Assembly: GCA_021817785.1 (NCBI GenBank)
Contig: JAKAFY010000009.1
Coordinates: 1-54,256 of the forward strand
Length of the DNA: 54,256 nucleotides
Source: a bacterium
GTDB taxonomy: Bacteria > Patescibacteriota > Microgenomatia > UBA10105 > UBA927
Direction: 5' to 3'
Shown here: positions 17,085 to 26,297 of the stretch, one piece after another
Numbering within the stretch: position 1 is the first letter of the stretch
Layout of the letters: each line of letters begins with the position of its first letter
Notes under the pieces: model-generated
The model's database searches: none
Told to the model about the DNA's origin: nothing
What the model saw: the letters and a program-made list of their open reading frames with translations, nothing else
Program-made: the position numbers and the translations under genes

Positions 17085-17633
17085 ATGAAATCAATGCATG
17101 ACACCTATAAGACGGAATTATTACCCAAACTCATGACGGAATTGGGGATCAAAAACCGTATGGCAGCGCCGAAACTCACCAAAATTGTGATAAACTGCAG
17201 TATTGGTGCGGAAGCGCAAAAAGATAAAAAAATTATCGACAAAGTGCGCGAACAGCTGGGAGTCATTACGGGACAGCGACCTCAGGTCACCCGCGCCAAG
17301 CAGGCCATCTCAACGTTTAAATTGCGCGAGGGGGATCCGGTCGGTGTCCGGGTGACGCTTCGGGGGACCCGTATGTACGACTTTTTGACCCGATTGGTGT
17401 CCATAGCATTGCCCCGCGTGCGTGATTTCCGGGGTATCCCGCGCAAAGGATTCGACGGCAAAGGGAACTATACATTGGGGATCGTCGAGCAAACGATATT
17501 TGCCGAAGTGGAATACGGCATGGTAGACCGCATACGCGGGTTTGAAGTAACGTTGGTTACGACTGCGACGGATGACCGGCAGGGATTGGCGTTGCTTACT
17601 GCACTGGGTCTGCCGTTTGAGAAGGAGAAATAA
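17085..17633 (+). CDS. rplE: 50S ribosomal protein L5 (uL5)
   Basis: L5 (182 aa) binds 5S rRNA and contacts the P-site tRNA. ATG 17085 gives the usual start MHDTYKTELLPKLMTELGIKN; an in-frame upstream start at 16989 overlaps rplX and is rejected. The blocks TGQRPQVTRAKQAISTFKLREG and PRVRDFRGIPRKGFDGKGNYTLG are diagnostic. Normal length. Confidence 0.97.
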   Translation: MKSMHDTYKTELLPKLMTELGIKNRMAAPKLTKIVINCSIGAEAQKDKKIIDKVREQLGVITGQRPQVTRAKQAISTFKLREGDPVGVRVTLRGTRMYDFLTRLVSIALPRVRDFRGIPRKGFDGKGNYTLGIVEQTIFAEVEYGMVDRIRGFEVTLVTTATDDRQGLALLTALGLPFEKEK

Positions 17634-17636
17634 CAT

Positions 17637-17822
17637 ATGGCCAAAACATCAGATGTCGTAAAATTTTTACATAAACAGAAATATGCCGTGCGGCACAGGA
17701 ACCGTTGTACCTTGTGCGGGCGGAGCCGCGCGTATATGAGAAAATTTAAGTTGTGCCGCATCTGTTTCCGGAAGCTTGCTCACAAAGGGGAGTTGCCGGG
17801 AGTAGTGAAGGCATCTTGGTAA
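17637..17822 (+). CDS. rpsZ: 30S ribosomal protein S14 type Z (uS14, zinc-binding)
   Basis: This short S14 (61 aa) carries two CxxC pairs: [14 protein letters not shown] and [13 protein letters not shown]. They bind one zinc. The zinc form is found in many bacteria and is typical in CPR. The expected C-terminal KASW ends the protein. It lies between rplE and rpsH as in the classical spc operon. Confidence 0.97.
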   Translation: MAKTSDVVKFLHKQKYAVRHRNRCTLCGRSRAYMRKFKLCRICFRKLAHKGELPGVVKASW

Positions 17823-17834
17823 AGGAGTGTATTT

Positions 17835-18230
17835 ATGGTTATAAACGATCCTATCGGAGACATGTTGACACGAATTCGGAATGCCGCTATGGCACACAAA
17901 AAAACCGTGGAATTGCCCGGAAGCAGTGTGAAGCACGCGGTAGCGCTTCTTCTTTCTAAGGAGGGGTATCTCACCCGTGTGGAACAGGTGAAAACAGAGC
18001 ATGGCACCATGCTTCAGCTTGAACTCGCATATGAAGGAAAAGAACCGATCCTGACCGGAGTCAAACGCATAAGCAAACCGGGTCTCCGGTGGTATGTTGG
18101 AAAAAAGAAAATCCCCATGGTTATGGGGGGAACGGGAGTTTCCATTGTGAGTACTCCTCAGGGCGTTATGAGTGGGAAAGATGCACGGACAAAAGGAATT
18201 GGCGGAGAATTATTGTGTGAGGTTTGGTAA
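17835..18230 (+). CDS. rpsH: 30S ribosomal protein S8 (uS8)
   Basis: S8 (131 aa) binds the central 16S domain and in E. coli represses the spc operon. It begins with INDPIGDMLTRIRNAAMAHKKTVELPGS, and the C-terminal half holds SIVSTPQGVMSGKDARTKGIGGELLCEVW, the conserved RNA-binding end. A good AAAGGAG site precedes the ATG by about 8 nt. No obvious spc-type mRNA target was identified. Confidence 0.97.
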   Translation: MVINDPIGDMLTRIRNAAMAHKKTVELPGSSVKHAVALLLSKEGYLTRVEQVKTEHGTMLQLELAYEGKEPILTGVKRISKPGLRWYVGKKKIPMVMGGTGVSIVSTPQGVMSGKDARTKGIGGELLCEVW

Positions 18231-18237
18231 AACATAT

Positions 18238-18798
18238 ATGTCACGAATAGGCAATACACCAGTTGAAATACCGAAAGACGTCTCAGTCGTCGTGTCTTCC
18301 GCAAACGTTATGGTAAAAGGCCCGAAGGGGGAGCTGACGGTTGTTATTCCCGCAGGGATTACCGTAAGCCAGGAAGGATCTGCACTTGTTGCAGCGCGAA
18401 AGCGCAACGATACGCGTGTCAAAGCACTGCACGGCACGATAGTAGCACTGCTTACGAATGCGGTAAACGGCGTGACCAAAGGATGGACAAAACAATTGGA
18501 ATTACAGGGAGTGGGATACCGCGCGACGTTAAATGGCACCGATATCGTATTAAACGTGGGATTTTCCCATGCCGTGACGGTCAAGCCGCCGGCAGGAGTG
18601 ACGTTCGTCGTTACCGAAGGAAAAATCACGATTTCAGGTATCGATAAGCATCTTGTGGGACAGGTAGCCGCGTCCATGCGGGCGATAAAGCCGCCGGAGC
18701 CCTACAAAGGAAAAGGGATACGCTATGTCGGTGAGCACGTAAGGAAGAAAGCGGGTAAATCCGCCAAGGCAGTCGGCGGAGCGCCGGGAGCGAAATAA
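18238..18798 (+). CDS. rplF: 50S ribosomal protein L6 (uL6)
   Basis: L6 (186 aa) has two repeated domains near the sarcin-ricin loop. The start MSRIGNTPVEIPKDVSV fixes ATG 18238; an in-frame upstream start at 18172 lies inside rpsH and is rejected. The C-terminal motif KPPEPYKGKGIRYVGEHVRKKAGK is diagnostic. A short Ala/Gly-rich tail follows. Confidence 0.97.
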   Translation: MSRIGNTPVEIPKDVSVVVSSANVMVKGPKGELTVVIPAGITVSQEGSALVAARKRNDTRVKALHGTIVALLTNAVNGVTKGWTKQLELQGVGYRATLNGTDIVLNVGFSHAVTVKPPAGVTFVVTEGKITISGIDKHLVGQVAASMRAIKPPEPYKGKGIRYVGEHVRKKAGKSAKAVGGAPGAK

Positions 18799-18815
18799 CA
18801 TTTATATTTATACGT

Positions 18816-19145
18816 ATGAAAACACGAAAAGAAATGCGGGCCAAACGTAAATTAGCAAGCCGGATCATTGTCCGCGGGAGTGCCGCGCGGCCGAGACTTG
18901 CTGTCTACCGCTCGAACACCAGGCTATCCGCGCAGCTTATCGATGACGATACACAAGTAACCGTTCTTTTTGCGTCGGTGTCCGGGAAAAATACGGCAGC
19001 GGCAAAAGCACTTGGTGCCGATATTGCCACAAAAGCAAAAGCCGCACATATTACGACGGTCGTATTCGACCGCGGCGGATTCCGATATCACGGAGTAGTC
19101 AAAGTACTGGCAGACAGCGCACGGGAAAACGGGTTAGTGTTTTAA
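18816..19145 (+). CDS. rplR: 50S ribosomal protein L18 (uL18)
   Basis: L18 (109 aa) binds 5S rRNA with L5. The N-terminus is basic (KTRKEMRAKRKLASRI), then RPRLAVYRSNTRLSAQLIDDD, and the end TVVFDRGGFRYHGVVKVLADSARENGLVF is conserved. It sits 17 nt after rplF and before rpsE. Length is slightly short but in the family range. Confidence 0.96.
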   Translation: MKTRKEMRAKRKLASRIIVRGSAARPRLAVYRSNTRLSAQLIDDDTQVTVLFASVSGKNTAAAKALGADIATKAKAAHITTVVFDRGGFRYHGVVKVLADSARENGLVF

Positions 19146-19163
19146 AGGAAAAAGGAGATCATT

Positions 19164-19646
19164 ATGGATAATCGCAGAAATCGTTCGTATACACCGGTAG
19201 TATCAGAATTTGAAGAAAAAGTCGTACAAGTCAACCGTGTTTCCAAAAAGACGAAAGGCGGCAATAAAATCGGGTTTTCCGTGTTGGTCGTCGTCGGGGA
19301 TAAAAAAGGCCGTGTTGGGGTCGGTTTGGGCGGCGCGCCGGATGTTTCATCCGCGGTAAAAAAAGCCGTACTGTATGCACGCAAACATCTGTTTACGGTG
19401 CCGATGAAAAAAACGACTATTCCGCACGTTGTCTTTGTCAAACTCGGTGCTGCGAAAATCATGCTAAAACCTGCTCCTCCGGGAGCTGGAGTCATCGCAG
19501 GCGGTCCGGTCCGGTCCGTCGTCGAAGCGGCCGGCATTCGGGATATCGTGTCAAAAATCTTGGGAACCAAAAATAAAGCGTCCAATGTCTATGCGACCAT
19601 GGAAGCGTTAAAAAAATTAAAGCCGGCCCGCGTCGCGAAGGCCTAA
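19164..19646 (+). CDS. rpsE: 30S ribosomal protein S5 (uS5)
   Basis: S5 (160 aa) contributes to decoding accuracy and the mRNA entry helicase. Conserved blocks are VVQVNRVSKKTKGG, VVVGDKKGRVGVGLG and PAPPGAGVIAGGPVRSVVEAAGI. A ribosome binding site AAAGGAGA precedes the ATG. The next gene, rplO, begins 4 nt later, so rpmD (uL30), which normally lies between them, is absent. Confidence 0.97.
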   Translation: MDNRRNRSYTPVVSEFEEKVVQVNRVSKKTKGGNKIGFSVLVVVGDKKGRVGVGLGGAPDVSSAVKKAVLYARKHLFTVPMKKTTIPHVVFVKLGAAKIMLKPAPPGAGVIAGGPVRSVVEAAGIRDIVSKILGTKNKASNVYATMEALKKLKPARVAKA

Positions 19647-19650
19647 TCAT

Positions 19651-20079
19651 ATGAGAACATCACACTTGCCATCCATTGTTGCCAAAACACATAAGCGTCT
19701 CGGGCGCGGACACGGCTCAGGCCGCGGGAAAACATCCGGTCGCGGTACCAAAGGTCAGAAAGCACGCGGGACGATTCCGCCGCATTTTGAAGGCGGCCAG
19801 CTTTCCGTACTGGAACGCATGCCGTATCTTCGGGGCAAGATGCGCAACAAATCCCGCTCTGTCAAACCGTCTATTCTGACCGTGGGGTCGCTGGCTACAT
19901 TTCCCGCTCACGCCACCGTGACGGTAGATGCACTGAAAAAAGCGCAATTGGTCAAAGACACGGTTACCGACGTAAAAATTCTTTCGGGAGGCACGCTTTC
20001 CGTAGCACTTACCGTATCCGTGCCGTGTTCAAAAGGCGCGAAAAAGCTCATAGAAAAAGCCGGCGGGACTGTTTCCTGA
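19651..20079 (+). CDS. rplO: 50S ribosomal protein L15 (uL15)
   Basis: L15 (142 aa) is an intermediate 50S assembly protein. The N-terminal glycine-rich stretch KRLGRGHGSGRGKTSGRGTKGQKARG and the FEGGQ motif are diagnostic. It follows rpsE directly without rpmD, a known feature of CPR bacteria. It ends in TGA at 20077-20079. Confidence 0.97.
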   Translation: MRTSHLPSIVAKTHKRLGRGHGSGRGKTSGRGTKGQKARGTIPPHFEGGQLSVLERMPYLRGKMRNKSRSVKPSILTVGSLATFPAHATVTVDALKKAQLVKDTVTDVKILSGGTLSVALTVSVPCSKGAKKLIEKAGGTVS

Positions 20080-20097
20080 TGATGTTTGGTAGTAGAA

Positions 20098-20103
20098 TAT
20101 AAT
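20098..20103 (+). promoter_or_regulatory. possible -10 box before secY
   Basis: A perfect TATAAT stands in the 52-bp rplO-secY gap, and a strong AGGAGGGG site follows before the secY ATG. No convincing -35 hexamer is seen at 16-18 bp, so the promoter is weakly supported. Confidence 0.35.
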
Positions 20104-20131
20104 CCCGGTTTCAGGAGGGGATCACGATACC

Positions 20132-21421
20132 ATGAATTCATTCATCACTGCCCTCGTAAACAGCTGGAAAACGCCCGAACTTCGGCGGAAGATTATCCTT
20201 ACCTTAAGTCTGTTTGTCATATTCCGTGTTTTTGCCCACGTTCCTATTCCCGGTGTAGATCGGGCGAAGCTCGCACTGCTGTTTTCCCAGAATCAGTTCT
20301 TGGGACTTCTGGATATATTCTCCGGAGGCACGCTCGTCAATTTTTCGGTTCTTGCCTTAGGGCTGAACCCGTATATCAACGCATCCATTATCCTGCAGCT
20401 CCTGACGATCGTGTTTCCCAAGCTTGAAGAATTGCAAAAAGAAGGGGATTACGGCCAGGAGAAAATCAATCAATATATCCGGTTTCTTACCATTCCTTTG
20501 GCGGTGGTGCAATCCATCGGCATGTATATGCTGCTCCGAAATCAGGGGATCGTGGGGGCATTAAACCCTGTTACGTTATTGTCTATCGTCCTCACGATGA
20601 CCGCAGGCACGATGTTTGTCGTGTGGCTCGGAGAACTCATCACCGACTACGGAGTGGGTAACGGGATATCACTGCTTATTTTCGCCGGTATCGTCGGTCG
20701 TATGCCCGTGGCACTCTTTCAGACGGCGAGCGTATTCCGTCCGGAAGCTATTACCAATACCATTATTTTTGCCGTCATGTCTTTGATCGTCATCGCCGGC
20801 ACGGTGTTTATGAACGAAGCGGTGCGGCGTATTCCGGTGCACTACGCCCGTCGCATACGGGGTAACAAAATTTACGGAGGGAACACCTCATACTTGCCGC
20901 TTCGGGTAAATCAGGCCGGAGTGATTCCGATTATCTTTGCGGTCTCTCTGGTATTGTTGCCGTCGTTGTTGGGCGGATTTTTACAGCAGCTGCATAATCC
21001 GGCCATGGCAGGGGTCGGCAGGTTCTTTACGACGGTCTTTGACCCCAACAGCGTTTCCTATAACGTGATTTATTTCCTGTTGGTTATAGGATTTACCTAT
21101 TTTTATACGGCTATTACCTTTAACCCGACCAAAATCGCCGGAGAGATCCAAAAATACGGAGGATTTATACCCGGGATCCGTCCGGGAACTCCGACGGCCA
21201 ATTATTTGAATTATATTCTGACGCGGATTACCCTTGCCGGCGCATTGTTTTTGGGCATACTCGCTATATTTCCGGCTATCGCGCGCGGCATATCGGGACT
21301 GACGACATTGCTGGTCGGAGGCACCGGTGTCTTGATCGTCGTATCGGTGGTTCTGGAAACGGTGCAGGCGTTAGAAGCACAACTCGTCATGCGTAATTAC
21401 GAAGGATTCCTAAAAGAATAA
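20132..21421 (+). CDS. secY: protein translocase subunit SecY
   Basis: SecY (429 aa) is the channel of the Sec translocon for export and membrane insertion. About ten hydrophobic helices are visible. Conserved segments include the N-terminal [29 protein letters not shown], the plug and [27 protein letters not shown] region, and the cytoplasmic loop with [11 protein letters not shown]. The gene follows rplO as in most bacteria. SecD and SecF are also in this window (48624-50869). Confidence 0.98.
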   Translation: MNSFITALVNSWKTPELRRKIILTLSLFVIFRVFAHVPIPGVDRAKLALLFSQNQFLGLLDIFSGGTLVNFSVLALGLNPYINASIILQLLTIVFPKLEELQKEGDYGQEKINQYIRFLTIPLAVVQSIGMYMLLRNQGIVGALNPVTLLSIVLTMTAGTMFVVWLGELITDYGVGNGISLLIFAGIVGRMPVALFQTASVFRPEAITNTIIFAVMSLIVIAGTVFMNEAVRRIPVHYARRIRGNKIYGGNTSYLPLRVNQAGVIPIIFAVSLVLLPSLLGGFLQQLHNPAMAGVGRFFTTVFDPNSVSYNVIYFLLVIGFTYFYTAITFNPTKIAGEIQKYGGFIPGIRPGTPTANYLNYILTRITLAGALFLGILAIFPAIARGISGLTTLLVGGTGVLIVVSVVLETVQALEAQLVMRNYEGFLKE

Positions 21422-21499
21422 AAAAACGGAGAACGTAAAACACAGAGTGCGTCGTAGTCATATACCCCGCACTATGTATTCTTTACTGTTTAACTGCGT

Positions 21500-22087
21500 A
21501 TGCATATTGTTTTTTTCGGGCCGGAGGGATCAGGAAAAGGGACACAAGCCAAATTATTAAGTGAAGCACTACATTTAAACATCCTCACGTCCGGCGATCT
21601 CGTCCGTGACGCGGCAACCCACGATCAGGGGATCATCGGCGAAGTATGCCGCCAGGCACTATCCGAAGGCAAATACGTCGCAGACAGCGAAATGTTCGTG
21701 TTGTGGAAGCATCGCTTAAAGCAGGACGACGCGATGAACGGATGGATCATGGATGGCTTCCCGAGAAATGTGGAACAGGCCAAATTTTTGGATGACAAAA
21801 TTGATAAATACGGGTACAAAGTAGAAAAGGTTATTTACCTCGAGCTTTCGGAAGAAGAATCCATGAAACGCCTTATTAAGCGCGCGAGGCCGCTCCATGA
21901 AGGAAGTTCCGAACTTCACGATTCACCGGAACGCATCAAACAACGTCTGGCGATTTACAAAGAGGGCGAGAAAGACGTGTTGGATTATTATCGCCAAAAA
22001 GGATTACTGGTTGAAGTAAACGCGGACAAATCCATAGAGGAAGTGCATCAGGATATCATGCAAGCCATTCAAAATACGACAACGTAA
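21500..22087 (+). CDS. adk: adenylate kinase, short form
   Basis: Adenylate kinase (195 aa) converts ATP and AMP to two ADP. The P-loop is GPEGSGKGTQ (residues 7-16). The AMP-binding TSGDLVR, the DGFPRN motif and the later lid arginines are visible. The LID is short, lacking the zinc-binding cysteines of long forms. It lies after secY as in many bacteria, with a 78-bp gap. It forms a nucleotide-kinase pair with cmk. Confidence 0.95.
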   Translation: MHIVFFGPEGSGKGTQAKLLSEALHLNILTSGDLVRDAATHDQGIIGEVCRQALSEGKYVADSEMFVLWKHRLKQDDAMNGWIMDGFPRNVEQAKFLDDKIDKYGYKVEKVIYLELSEEESMKRLIKRARPLHEGSSELHDSPERIKQRLAIYKEGEKDVLDYYRQKGLLVEVNADKSIEEVHQDIMQAIQNTTT

Positions 22088-22097
22088 GGGTTGATAT

Positions 22098-22787
22098 ATG
22101 CAGAAGTGCGTACAGATTGCCATAGACGGTCCGGTCGGATCTGGAAAGAGTGATATTTCGGCACGTTTGGCTCATAGACTTGGTTTCGTTTTTCTTTATA
22201 CCGGGGCAATGTATCGTGCGCTTGCGTTGTTATGTATCCAACAGGGGGTGGATAGAAAAGATACACCCCGTGTGCTGTCTTTGTTATCGATTCATACCAT
22301 CGAATTAGTTCAAGCCGCCAGCGGAAGCAAGCGGCCATACCGCGTATTACTAGATGCTGTCGATGTTACAGAGAAATTATTTGTGCCAGACATAGATAAA
22401 GGTGCGTCCGATGTTGCAGTTTTGCCGGAAGTCAGGCAGTATATGGTGAAACGGCAACAAGAATTAGCGGTTGGAAAGAACGTAGTTATGGAAGGCAGAG
22501 ATATAGGGCTACGTGTACTCCCGAATGCTGATATAAAAATTTATTTGACGGCGAAACCTGAAGAACGGGCAAAACGAAGACTGCTACAATATCAGCGTCA
22601 GGGAAAAATAATTTCATTGGATGAAATGATTGCTGATACGAAAGCTCGAGACAAACAGGATTCCACACGCGTTACTGATCCGCTTCAAAAGCTCCCCGAT
22701 GCATGGGAGCTTGATACTACTGGTTTGACACAGGAAGGTGTAGTGGAAGTCATTATTGATGAATTAAAGAAAAGGATGTTACTATGA
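22098..22787 (+). CDS. cmk: cytidylate kinase
   Basis: (d)CMP kinase (229 aa) phosphorylates CMP and dCMP with ATP. The P-loop is IDGPVGSGKS (residues 9-18). The motif LYTGAMYRALAL, the acceptor segment VMEGRDIGLRVLPNADIKIYLTA and the lid region RAKRRLLQYQ match the family. A cmk gene between adk and map is not the usual spc-operon order. It overlaps map by ATGA (22784-22787), so the genes are probably translationally coupled. Confidence 0.95.
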   Translation: MQKCVQIAIDGPVGSGKSDISARLAHRLGFVFLYTGAMYRALALLCIQQGVDRKDTPRVLSLLSIHTIELVQAASGSKRPYRVLLDAVDVTEKLFVPDIDKGASDVAVLPEVRQYMVKRQQELAVGKNVVMEGRDIGLRVLPNADIKIYLTAKPEERAKRRLLQYQRQGKIISLDEMIADTKARDKQDSTRVTDPLQKLPDAWELDTTGLTQEGVVEVIIDELKKRMLL

Positions 22788-23566
22788 ACAAACCAAACGA
22801 GCGGAAAATCGCCGCAATGACCGAAGGAGGAGCCAAAATGGGAGTCATCCTACAGGAACTCCTTGCGTTTTCCCAGCCCGGGGTTACTCTGCAGCAGGTC
22901 GAAGACCTTGCGATGAAGCGAATCCTGGAGGCAGGGGGAAAAGCGTCATTTACGACCGTAGAGGATTATAAATGGGCAACGTGTTTGTGCGTGAACGACG
23001 TAATCGTACACGGCATTCCGAATTCCCGGGTCCTTACAGAAGGGGACGTTTTTACGATTGATGTCGGTATGATCTATAAAGGGTTCCATACAGACACCGC
23101 ATGGTCAAAAATAATATGCAAAAAGGGATTTGTTGCAGATCCTAAAACAGAGCGATTCTTGGCAGTGGGGAAAGAAGCATTGCGCGACGCGATTGCGCAG
23201 GCACGTGTAGGAAATCGCATCGGCCATATTTCCCAGACGATCCAGCGCATCGTCGAAGGCGCCGGATACGGCATCGTCAAATCGCTCGTGGGACACGGTG
23301 TCGGCGAAGAACTTCATATGCCGCCGCAAATTCCGGGATATCTGAAGGGTAAAGTAACGTCCACATTACCGCTTGCCGCCGGCATGACGATTGCCATAGA
23401 GATTATCTATACGATGGGCAAACCAGCTGTCTATTATGCCAATGACGACGGATGGTCGATCGCGACCCGCGACCATTCCCTTTCTGCGGTATTCGAACAA
23501 ACTGTCCTGGTGACCGACGGGGACCCTGTTGCAATCACTCCGGCCCCGGAAAAATATTCCCCTTGA
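22784..23566 (+). CDS. map: methionine aminopeptidase, type I
   Basis: MetAP (260 aa) removes the initiator Met from nascent proteins. The pita-bread metal ligands appear in order: Asp in FTIDVGM, Asp in HTDTAWS, His in GHGVGEELHM, Glu in AIEIIY and Glu near AVFEQTVLV. The substrate-side His is in IVHGIPN. It has no N-terminal zinc finger. It overlaps cmk by four bases and ends the secY-adk-cmk-map group. Confidence 0.96.
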   Translation: MNKPNERKIAAMTEGGAKMGVILQELLAFSQPGVTLQQVEDLAMKRILEAGGKASFTTVEDYKWATCLCVNDVIVHGIPNSRVLTEGDVFTIDVGMIYKGFHTDTAWSKIICKKGFVADPKTERFLAVGKEALRDAIAQARVGNRIGHISQTIQRIVEGAGYGIVKSLVGHGVGEELHMPPQIPGYLKGKVTSTLPLAAGMTIAIEIIYTMGKPAVYYANDDGWSIATRDHSLSAVFEQTVLVTDGDPVAITPAPEKYSP

Positions 23567-23598
23567 CGCGATAATTATTCTCACCTATTCTTGAACAG

Positions 23599-25596
23599 AT
23601 GAAGAAATTTTTCCTCTTAGTGGGGATAGTGGTTGTATTAGGTGCCGCAGGAGTATATTACCAGCGCACACATCCTCCGAAACACCATATTAAGCTCTAT
23701 TGGTTTATCCCTGACGGCGTCAGGGCAGAGCCGTCTTTGTTTACCGTATTTGAATGGGCGAAAGAAGGAAAGCTCCCGAATATCAAAAAACTTATGGATA
23801 GGGGGACGTACGGATATTCCTACCCCAATTTTCCGAGTCACACTCCGACCAATTTTGCCGCGCTTCTGACCGGATCATACCCCGAAATAAACGGCGTTGA
23901 CGATGGTCCCATGCGGGAGGTAGGGAAGCCGTTAAATGCTGTGGCCGTGCCGGGATTCCGGTCGACCGCCAAAAAAGTTCCCCCGATTTGGAAAACGCTG
24001 GAAGAAGCAGGCATGAAAGTAGCTATTGTGTCCGTTCCCGGATCCACGCCTCCGGAAGTGCAAAAAGGAGTCGTCATCCGCGGCCGGTGGGGAGGATGGG
24101 GTGCGGATTTCAATGCGATCAATTTCGAAACCAAGGGAGATCTGACGCAACGTGTGAAACAAGGACGAGCCGTCAAGCTCTTTTATTTCGGCGCGACACT
24201 TTCCAATTACGTTGACGGGGTAGCGCCCACCGGATGGGAACACGCGCCGAAAAGCTATAGCCCGGCTATAGAAATTCCGCTGCTTGGGTGGGGGAAGACA
24301 ATCTATGCCTATATGTATGACTCCAAAGACGATAACCACGTGGCGTACGATCGGGTTGCGTTTTCGCTTGATAAAAAAACAATCATCGGAGATATAGGGA
24401 CCGGGGAATGGACGTCATGGAAGCCGATTACGCTGGTTTGGAAAACTGCCGATGCGTCCGTACAGGTGCCGTCGCATTTCCGGGCTACGGTCATAAAGCT
24501 CGGAGACAACGGATTTTTCCGCATTCGGATTCTTTACGACACGCTGAACCGTTACATTACCTTCCCGGAGTCTGCATCCGATATGCTGGAAGCATCGGTT
24601 GGTCCCATGGTGGATTTTGCGGATAATTTCCCGGCGCAACTCATCTATTATCCCGAAGACAAAAAAACCTTTATGGACGAATCTGACTTCTCGTTTGACT
24701 GGCATACGAGGGCGGTGCCCGCTATAGCAAAGGATTTTTCGCCGGACGTAGTCATTCAGGATATCTATACACCCAATCAAATGCTGACCAGTAAATGGTG
24801 GATGGGATACGTAGATCCTTCAGGCAGCGGATACAATACGATGCCGCCTGCGGAGCGTGAAAAATTGTGGCAGGAAGTGCAGGGGATGTATAAAAAGCTG
24901 GACAATATGATCGGGGAAATGCTGAAAGTGTCGGATTCACAGACCTATATCGTATTGAGTTCCGATCACGGCGCAATTCCTTTAAATCAAAGCGTAAACT
25001 TGAATAACCTATTCGCACAAAAAGGCTGGCTTAAATTTACCATAGACCCAAAGACCGGGGAACCGAATATCGATTGGGCACACTCCCAGGTCATCTATCT
25101 TAAGATGGCACACGTGTATATCAATCCGAACGGCCTCGCTGGTCCGTATATTCGCGGAACCGGGCCTGCATACGAAGCATTGCGCAATGACGTCATCCAG
25201 ACGCTCAAAGATCTCCGCGATGCCAATGGCAATGCTCCTGTGTCAGACATCGTCAAATGGGAGGATGCTAAATCATATATGCAGTTGGATCCGGACAGAA
25301 TCGGTGATCTGGTGATCGCAAATGCTCCGGGATTCGGTTGGAATGAGGAAATGACCAATGATCTTGCGGTGTTTTCTAAACCATTGGTTACCGGGTACAA
25401 ACAGGCAATTAAAGCGATCGATGTCCCGGGCATGTGGACGCCGTTTATCATCGCAGGCCCCGGAATCAAACAGAATAACTTTCTGGGAAATACGCCGTTT
25501 AGTCTGGTGGATCAGTATCCCACGATTATGAAGGCGTTGGGAGTGAAGTCACCGGGGTTTGTCCAGGGGAAAGCGCTTGATATTTTTACCAGGTAA
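23599..25596 (+). CDS. membrane-anchored type I phosphodiesterase/nucleotide pyrophosphatase family protein
   Basis: A 665-aa alkaline-phosphatase-superfamily protein with an N-terminal anchor (about 3-22). The first metal Asp is in FIPDGVRAE, the nucleophile Thr in FPSHTPTNFAALLTG, and the second metal site is LSSDHGAIPL, with Asp intact unlike in the tandem sulfatase-like group. The C-terminal part has FIIAGPGIKQN and DQYPTIMKALGV, typical of this family. The middle third (about 190-370) is an insertion without a recognised domain, perhaps for substrate binding. It probably hydrolyses phosphodiesters outside the cell; the substrate is unknown. It sits 32 nt after map. Confidence 0.85.
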   Translation: MKKFFLLVGIVVVLGAAGVYYQRTHPPKHHIKLYWFIPDGVRAEPSLFTVFEWAKEGKLPNIKKLMDRGTYGYSYPNFPSHTPTNFAALLTGSYPEINGVDDGPMREVGKPLNAVAVPGFRSTAKKVPPIWKTLEEAGMKVAIVSVPGSTPPEVQKGVVIRGRWGGWGADFNAINFETKGDLTQRVKQGRAVKLFYFGATLSNYVDGVAPTGWEHAPKSYSPAIEIPLLGWGKTIYAYMYDSKDDNHVAYDRVAFSLDKKTIIGDIGTGEWTSWKPITLVWKTADASVQVPSHFRATVIKLGDNGFFRIRILYDTLNRYITFPESASDMLEASVGPMVDFADNFPAQLIYYPEDKKTFMDESDFSFDWHTRAVPAIAKDFSPDVVIQDIYTPNQMLTSKWWMGYVDPSGSGYNTMPPAEREKLWQEVQGMYKKLDNMIGEMLKVSDSQTYIVLSSDHGAIPLNQSVNLNNLFAQKGWLKFTIDPKTGEPNIDWAHSQVIYLKMAHVYINPNGLAGPYIRGTGPAYEALRNDVIQTLKDLRDANGNAPVSDIVKWEDAKSYMQLDPDRIGDLVIANAPGFGWNEEMTNDLAVFSKPLVTGYKQAIKAIDVPGMWTPFIIAGPGIKQNNFLGNTPFSLVDQYPTIMKALGVKSPGFVQGKALDIFTR

Positions 25597-25646
25597 CCGT
25601 ATTCCAAAAAAATTACCCTCTTTGTCATTACATCGCTGGATACACC

Positions 25647-26264
25647 TTATCTTCCTTTTCCGCAGCGGGTAGCCAGAAATTGTTGTGTTAACGCGGTTTC
25701 ATGATCCTCAAAATCTTTCGTCGGTGCGATGAATTCCAGACGCAGAGTCATCGATGAGGCAGGGCAATAAAAGAATGCCATGATTCCTTTGTATACTGCC
25801 TGGTTTTGCGAACATGATCCGAATGTCATGCGATTATTGAGGTAGCCGATAAAATACCGGACCGTTGTGCCGTCTGCGAGTTCGGCGGTCTTATACGAGG
25901 GCACGAATGCAGCATCGCATACAATTGCATCAGAAATATCCCCGGGGTACGGAGCAGGCGCTTTTTCAAAGAGTGCTTTCATACGAAGAACGGACGCGTC
26001 AAGATTATCAGTCGCGGTAGCTTTGTCCACCCGTTGGGCCTCTATGCGTATATATCGATTGGTAAACGTATACAGGGCCCGATAGACAGCTGCGGTATCC
26101 GAATAGTTTTCTTTAAGCCGGTATGAAGAACTTCCCGGGATAGATACGCACGACAACCGATTGCAGAGCGAATGCGGTGCCAACGAGTTCCATGAAAAAA
26201 ATCCGATGCCGATGATGCAAATTACACACAGGATTCCTATGATGATATGGTTGGCTTTCAGCAT
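25647..26264 (-). CDS. exported cysteine-rich protein with N-terminal membrane helix, unknown function
   Basis: A 205-aa protein whose first ~25 residues form a membrane helix containing two Cys. The ectodomain has six further cysteines (34, 39 and four later, in IVCDAA, GSCSQ, FYCPA and TRCGK), suggesting three disulfides. ATG 26264 is chosen because the longer in-frame start at 26294 runs into the divergent promoter region. No family was recognised. It is divergent from a sulfatase-like gene and convergent with the phosphodiesterase gene. Confidence 0.6.
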   Translation of the reverse strand: MLKANHIIIGILCVICIIGIGFFSWNSLAPHSLCNRLSCVSIPGSSSYRLKENYSDTAAVYRALYTFTNRYIRIEAQRVDKATATDNLDASVLRMKALFEKAPAPYPGDISDAIVCDAAFVPSYKTAELADGTTVRYFIGYLNNRMTFGSCSQNQAVYKGIMAFFYCPASSMTLRLEFIAPTKDFEDHETALTQQFLATRCGKGR

Positions 26265-26297
26265 GTGTATACGGTAGTATAGAATACTATACACGAT
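26265..26297. promoter_or_regulatory. 33-bp divergent promoter with inverted repeat
   Basis: The gap between two divergent genes holds GTATAG-AATA-CTATAC, a perfect inverted repeat. Its arms contain -10-like hexamers on each strand (TACTAT on plus at 26285-26290). With initiation 7-8 nt after the plus-strand box, the sulfatase mRNA would be leaderless. No -35 is clear. The repeat could also be an operator for a shared regulator. Confidence 0.45.

Noticed and set aside
23599-25596. Calling this gene a sulfatase
   Set aside because: The FPSHTPTNF nucleophile context and C-terminal motifs fit the type I phosphodiesterase family better.
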